Shown one piece after another: positions 61,050 through 64,000 of a stretch of DNA of 64,000 nt. Location of the stretch: assembly GCA_004298045.1 (NCBI GenBank), contig SCRM01000005.1, positions 1 through 64,000 of the forward strand, read 5' to 3'. Below the pieces are notes generated by a model. That model was given only the letters and a program-made list of their open reading frames with translations. It was not told the DNA's origin and ran no database searches. Made by a program: the position numbers and the translations under genes. Source of the DNA: Rhodanobacter sp. (GTDB lineage: Bacteria; Pseudomonadota; Gammaproteobacteria; Xanthomonadales; Rhodanobacteraceae). Numbering within the stretch: the first letter of the stretch is position 1; the number at the start of each line of letters is the position of its first letter.

Positions 61050-61529
61050 ATGAACGGTGCACGGAAATGGCGGAGCCCGATCGCGTTGGCGGCGGGTCTC
61101 GTGTTCGGTCTCGGGCTTGGCGTTTCGGGCATGCTCGATCCGGCCAAGGTGCTGAACTTCCTCGACCTTGCCGGCCGTTGGGATCCCACCCTGGCGCTGG
61201 TAATGGGCGGCGCGGTGCTGGTCTCGTTGCCCGCGTTCCAGCTCGCCATGCATGGCCGCTACCGGCCGCTGCTGGCTGCCGACTGGGATCTGCCCACGCG
61301 CACCGTGATCGACATTCGCCTCGTCGGCGGCGCGACGATCTTCGGCATCGGCTGGGGGCTCGGCGGCTTCTGCCCGGGCCCGGCCATCGCCGCCCTCGCC
61401 AGCGGCATGTGGCCCGTCGTCGGCTTCGTCGCGACCATGACCTTCGGGCACTGGCTGGCAGGGCAGTGGCCGGCGGCGCAAGTCCGCGACAGCCACGTGT
61501 CCGGCGTGCCGGCACACGCACACGGTTGA
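61050..61529 (+). CDS. YeeE/YedE (DUF6691-like) transporter half (second)
   Basis: GLGLGVSGMLDPAKVLNFLDLAGRWDPTLALVMGGA; GWGLGGFCPGPAI. Confidence 0.9.
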   Translation: MNGARKWRSPIALAAGLVFGLGLGVSGMLDPAKVLNFLDLAGRWDPTLALVMGGAVLVSLPAFQLAMHGRYRPLLAADWDLPTRTVIDIRLVGGATIFGIGWGLGGFCPGPAIAALASGMWPVVGFVATMTFGHWLAGQWPAAQVRDSHVSGVPAHAHG

Positions 61530-61614
61530 GTCCGAGAGATCCCCTGTCGCGGGTCGCGCTGCGCCGTAGACTTCAGGGGCAGCGCACCGGCTGCTGGCCC
61601 GAGGAGCTTTCCCG

Positions 61615-62409
61615 ATGACAAACCACGGTGCGTCGGCGATGCCGACGATCTTCTTCGGGCACGGCAATCCGTTGAACGCCCTGCATCCCAACGACTGGAC
61701 CCGCGGCTGGGCCGAGATGGGCCGGAAGCTGCCGCGGCGACCGCGCGCGGTACTGGCGGTTTCCGCGCACTGGTATCAGCCGGGCACGGCGCTGACCGCG
61801 ATGGCAAAACCGCCGACGATCCACGATTTCGGCGGCTTTCCGCGCGAGCTGTTCGAGGTGGAATATCCGGCGCCCGGCGATCTGGAGCTGGTGCGCCGCG
61901 TGCGCACGCTGCTCGATCCGACCGTGGTGCGCGCGGATCTCGACTGGGGTCTGGATCACGGCACTTGGTCGGTGCTGCGCCACGTGTTTCCAGCGGCCGA
62001 CGTGCCGGTGGTGCAGCTCTCGATCGACGCGACGCAGCCGCCCGCGTTCCACTACGAGCTTGGCCGCCGCCTGCGGCCGCTGCGCGACGAAGACGTGCTG
62101 GTCATCGGCAGCGGCAACGTGGTGCACAACCTGCGTGCCTATGCGTGGAAGAACCCGTCGACCGCGCCCTATGACTGGACGCTGCGCTTCGACGCCAAGG
62201 TGCGCGAGCTGATCGCGCAGGGCGATCATGCGGCACTGGTGAACTACGCCGCGCTGGGGCAGGACGCCGCACTCGCGATCCCGACCCCCGACCACTACCT
62301 GCCGCTGCTGTACGTGCTGGGTGCCAGCGATGCGGGAGAACCGGCGACGTTCCCGACCGGCGGCATCGACGGCGCCTCGATGTCGATGCTCAGCGTGCAG
62401 TTCGGCTGA
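61615..62409 (+). CDS. Class III extradiol dioxygenase family (YgiD/DODA-like)
   Basis: IFFGHGNPLNAL; AVSAHWYQPGTALTAM; LDWGLDHGTWSVLRHVFP; GSGNVVHNLR. Confidence 0.93.
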   Translation: MTNHGASAMPTIFFGHGNPLNALHPNDWTRGWAEMGRKLPRRPRAVLAVSAHWYQPGTALTAMAKPPTIHDFGGFPRELFEVEYPAPGDLELVRRVRTLLDPTVVRADLDWGLDHGTWSVLRHVFPAADVPVVQLSIDATQPPAFHYELGRRLRPLRDEDVLVIGSGNVVHNLRAYAWKNPSTAPYDWTLRFDAKVRELIAQGDHAALVNYAALGQDAALAIPTPDHYLPLLYVLGASDAGEPATFPTGGIDGASMSMLSVQFG

Positions 62410-62412
62410 TCG

Positions 62413-63066
62413 TCAGCGCCCGCGGGTGCCGCGGCGTGCGTCGTCTGCTGGCGCGGTGGGCAGATGCCAGCCATGGCGGATCGCGCCGTAGCGCAGCGCG
62501 AAACACGCCAGCCCGCCAACGACCGTACCGGCGACCGGCGAGATGCCGAGCAGATGCGCGCCCACCACCACTGCCGCGCCGGCGAGCGCGGCCAACGCGT
62601 ACAGGTCGGCGCGCAGCACTACCGGGATCTCGCCCACCAGCACGTCGCGCAGCATGCCACCGCCAATGCCGGTCAGCATGCCGAGCAGCGCCGCCATCAA
62701 CGGATTGAGCCCGTGCACCAGCGCTTTTTCCGTACCGGCCACGGCGAAGAAGGCCAGGCCGATCGCGTCGAACCACTGCACCGGGTGGTTGAGGCGGGTG
62801 ACGATCGGATCCCAGAAGAACACGATGAAGCCGGCGAGCACGGAGACGCCGACATACGTCCAGCTGGCGATGGCGGCCGGGGGCGCCACGCCAATCAGCA
62901 GGTCGCGGGTGATGCCGCCGGCGTTGCCGGCCGCGAACGCCAGCACCATCACGCCGAAAATATCCAGCCGCTTGCGCACGGCCACCACGGCGCCGCTGAT
63001 GGCGAACACGAAGGTGCCACCCAGATCGAGCACGGCCAGCAGCAGGCGGATCAGCTCGTCATGCAT
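62413..63066 (-). CDS. UPF0126/TRIC-like membrane protein
   Basis: LDLGGTFVFAISGAVVAVRKRLDIFGVMVLAFAAGNAGGITRDLLIG; GTEKAL; GMLTGIGGGMLRDVLVGEIP. Confidence 0.92.
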   Translation of the reverse strand: MHDELIRLLLAVLDLGGTFVFAISGAVVAVRKRLDIFGVMVLAFAAGNAGGITRDLLIGVAPPAAIASWTYVGVSVLAGFIVFFWDPIVTRLNHPVQWFDAIGLAFFAVAGTEKALVHGLNPLMAALLGMLTGIGGGMLRDVLVGEIPVVLRADLYALAALAGAAVVVGAHLLGISPVAGTVVGGLACFALRYGAIRHGWHLPTAPADDARRGTRGR

Positions 63067-63108
63067 GCGCGGTGGTCCGTTCCAGCACCCACCCGCAGGC
63101 GGGCGCGA

Positions 63109-64000
63109 TCACGCCGCCAGCCATGCGCAGGCCGCCACCAGCATTGCTGCCACCCCGGCTTCCAGCGTCGGGTGCAACACCGGCAAGAAGTGTGGACTGT
63201 GGTTGCTCGGAATCTCGTTGATGCGGTTGGCGGCCTTGGCTTTCGCGTAGACCCCAGGATCGGTGCCGCCGACGAACCAGAACACCGATGGCGCGCCCCA
63301 TTCGGTGCCGAACGAGCCGAAATCCTCGCTGGCCGCAGCCGGCCCAACCGTGTGGACGCTTTCGGCAGGAAAGTGCCCACGGAAGGCCGCAGCCACGCGC
63401 TGCGTCGCGGCCTCGTCGTTGCTGACGAGCGGGTAGCGATCCAGCGGCGTGATCTCCGGGGGCTTTGGTGCACCAGAGGCGGCCGCTTCGGCGTTGACGA
63501 TGCGGGTGATCGCGGCCAGCACACGCGCACGCACGCCGGCGTCGAAGGTGCGCACGTTGAGCTTGATGATGGCCTCGTCCGGGATCACGTTTTCCTTGGT
63601 GCCGGCCTGCAGTGCGCCGACGGTAACCACCGCCGCTTCGGTCGGACCGATCTCGCGCGCCACGATGCCCTGCAGGCGCATCACCGTGGCCGCGGCCATC
63701 ACCACCGGATCGATGCTGGTCTGCGGCATCGAGCCGTGCGCGCCACGCCCGAACAGGCGGATCTGGAAGCTGTCCGCCGCCGAGGTGATGGTGCCGGTGC
63801 GTCCGCCGACGGCGCCGGCCGGCCCCACCATCACATGCTGGCCCAGCACCACGTCGGGTTTTGGAAAGCGCTTGAACAACCCGTCGTCGATCATCGCCTG
63901 CGCGCCGGCGGCGGTTTCCTCGGCCGGCTGGAACACCGCCATCAGCGTGCCTTTCCACGAGTCGCGCGTTTGCGCCAGCAGCGCGGTGGCGCCAGCCAGC
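63109..64000 (-). CDS. M20 family amidohydrolase/peptidase (N-terminus beyond window)
   Basis: FQPAEETAAGAQAMIDDG; GRGAHGSMPQTSIDPVVMAA; LQAGTKENVIPDEA. Confidence 0.9.
   Translation of the reverse strand, partial: LAGATALLAQTRDSWKGTLMAVFQPAEETAAGAQAMIDDGLFKRFPKPDVVLGQHVMVGPAGAVGGRTGTITSAADSFQIRLFGRGAHGSMPQTSIDPVVMAAATVMRLQGIVAREIGPTEAAVVTVGALQAGTKENVIPDEAIIKLNVRTFDAGVRARVLAAITRIVNAEAAASGAPKPPEITPLDRYPLVSNDEAATQRVAAAFRGHFPAESVHTVGPAAASEDFGSFGTEWGAPSVFWFVGGTDPGVYAKAKAANRINEIPSNHSPHFLPVLHPTLEAGVAAMLVAACAWLAA

Noticed and set aside
1-64000. Search by eye for tRNA, rRNA, prophage, transposase and toxin-antitoxin genes
   Set aside because: No convincing candidates seen; tRNAscan or profile searches were not available, so this is not proof of absence.

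Overview
High-GC gammaproteobacterial chromosome segment; gene content and order look Xanthomonadales/Rhodanobacteraceae-like (taxonomy is inference). It runs from the 3' end of tuf through an almost complete S10-spc-alpha ribosomal protein cluster (rpsJ to rplQ), then housekeeping loci: dsbB, class II DAHP synthase, an exported amidase, two c-type cytochromes, corA, corC-ybeY-phoH-miaB, a lytic transglycosylase, a DegQ/DegS-like protease, petABC, sspAB, nadC, DUF1631, purEK, tsf/rpsB, map, glnD, dapD-arsC-dapE, lipoate ligase, MFS, FadL-type porin, a YeeE/YedE pair, a YgiD-like dioxygenase, UPF0126 and a partial M20 peptidase. I found no tRNA, rRNA, CRISPR, prophage or transposase, and no convincing novel multi-gene system. 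The most distinctive signal is a family of heptamer-based intergenic repeats ((GGGATTC)n-GAAAGAGC, often as inverted arms around a variable core) at about ten loci. Two copies interrupt the ribosomal protein cluster, and others appear to have supplied C-terminal codons or stop codons to neighbouring genes. Other points worth checking: a terminator-like hairpin in the rpsJ leader, a hairpin-dense purK-tsf gap, an HD-GYP protein with a substituted HD dyad near an intact GGEEF sensor, both embedded antisense in the dap locus, a two-gene lipoate ligase, and a VIT1-type protein with an apparently eroded ferritin-like domain.
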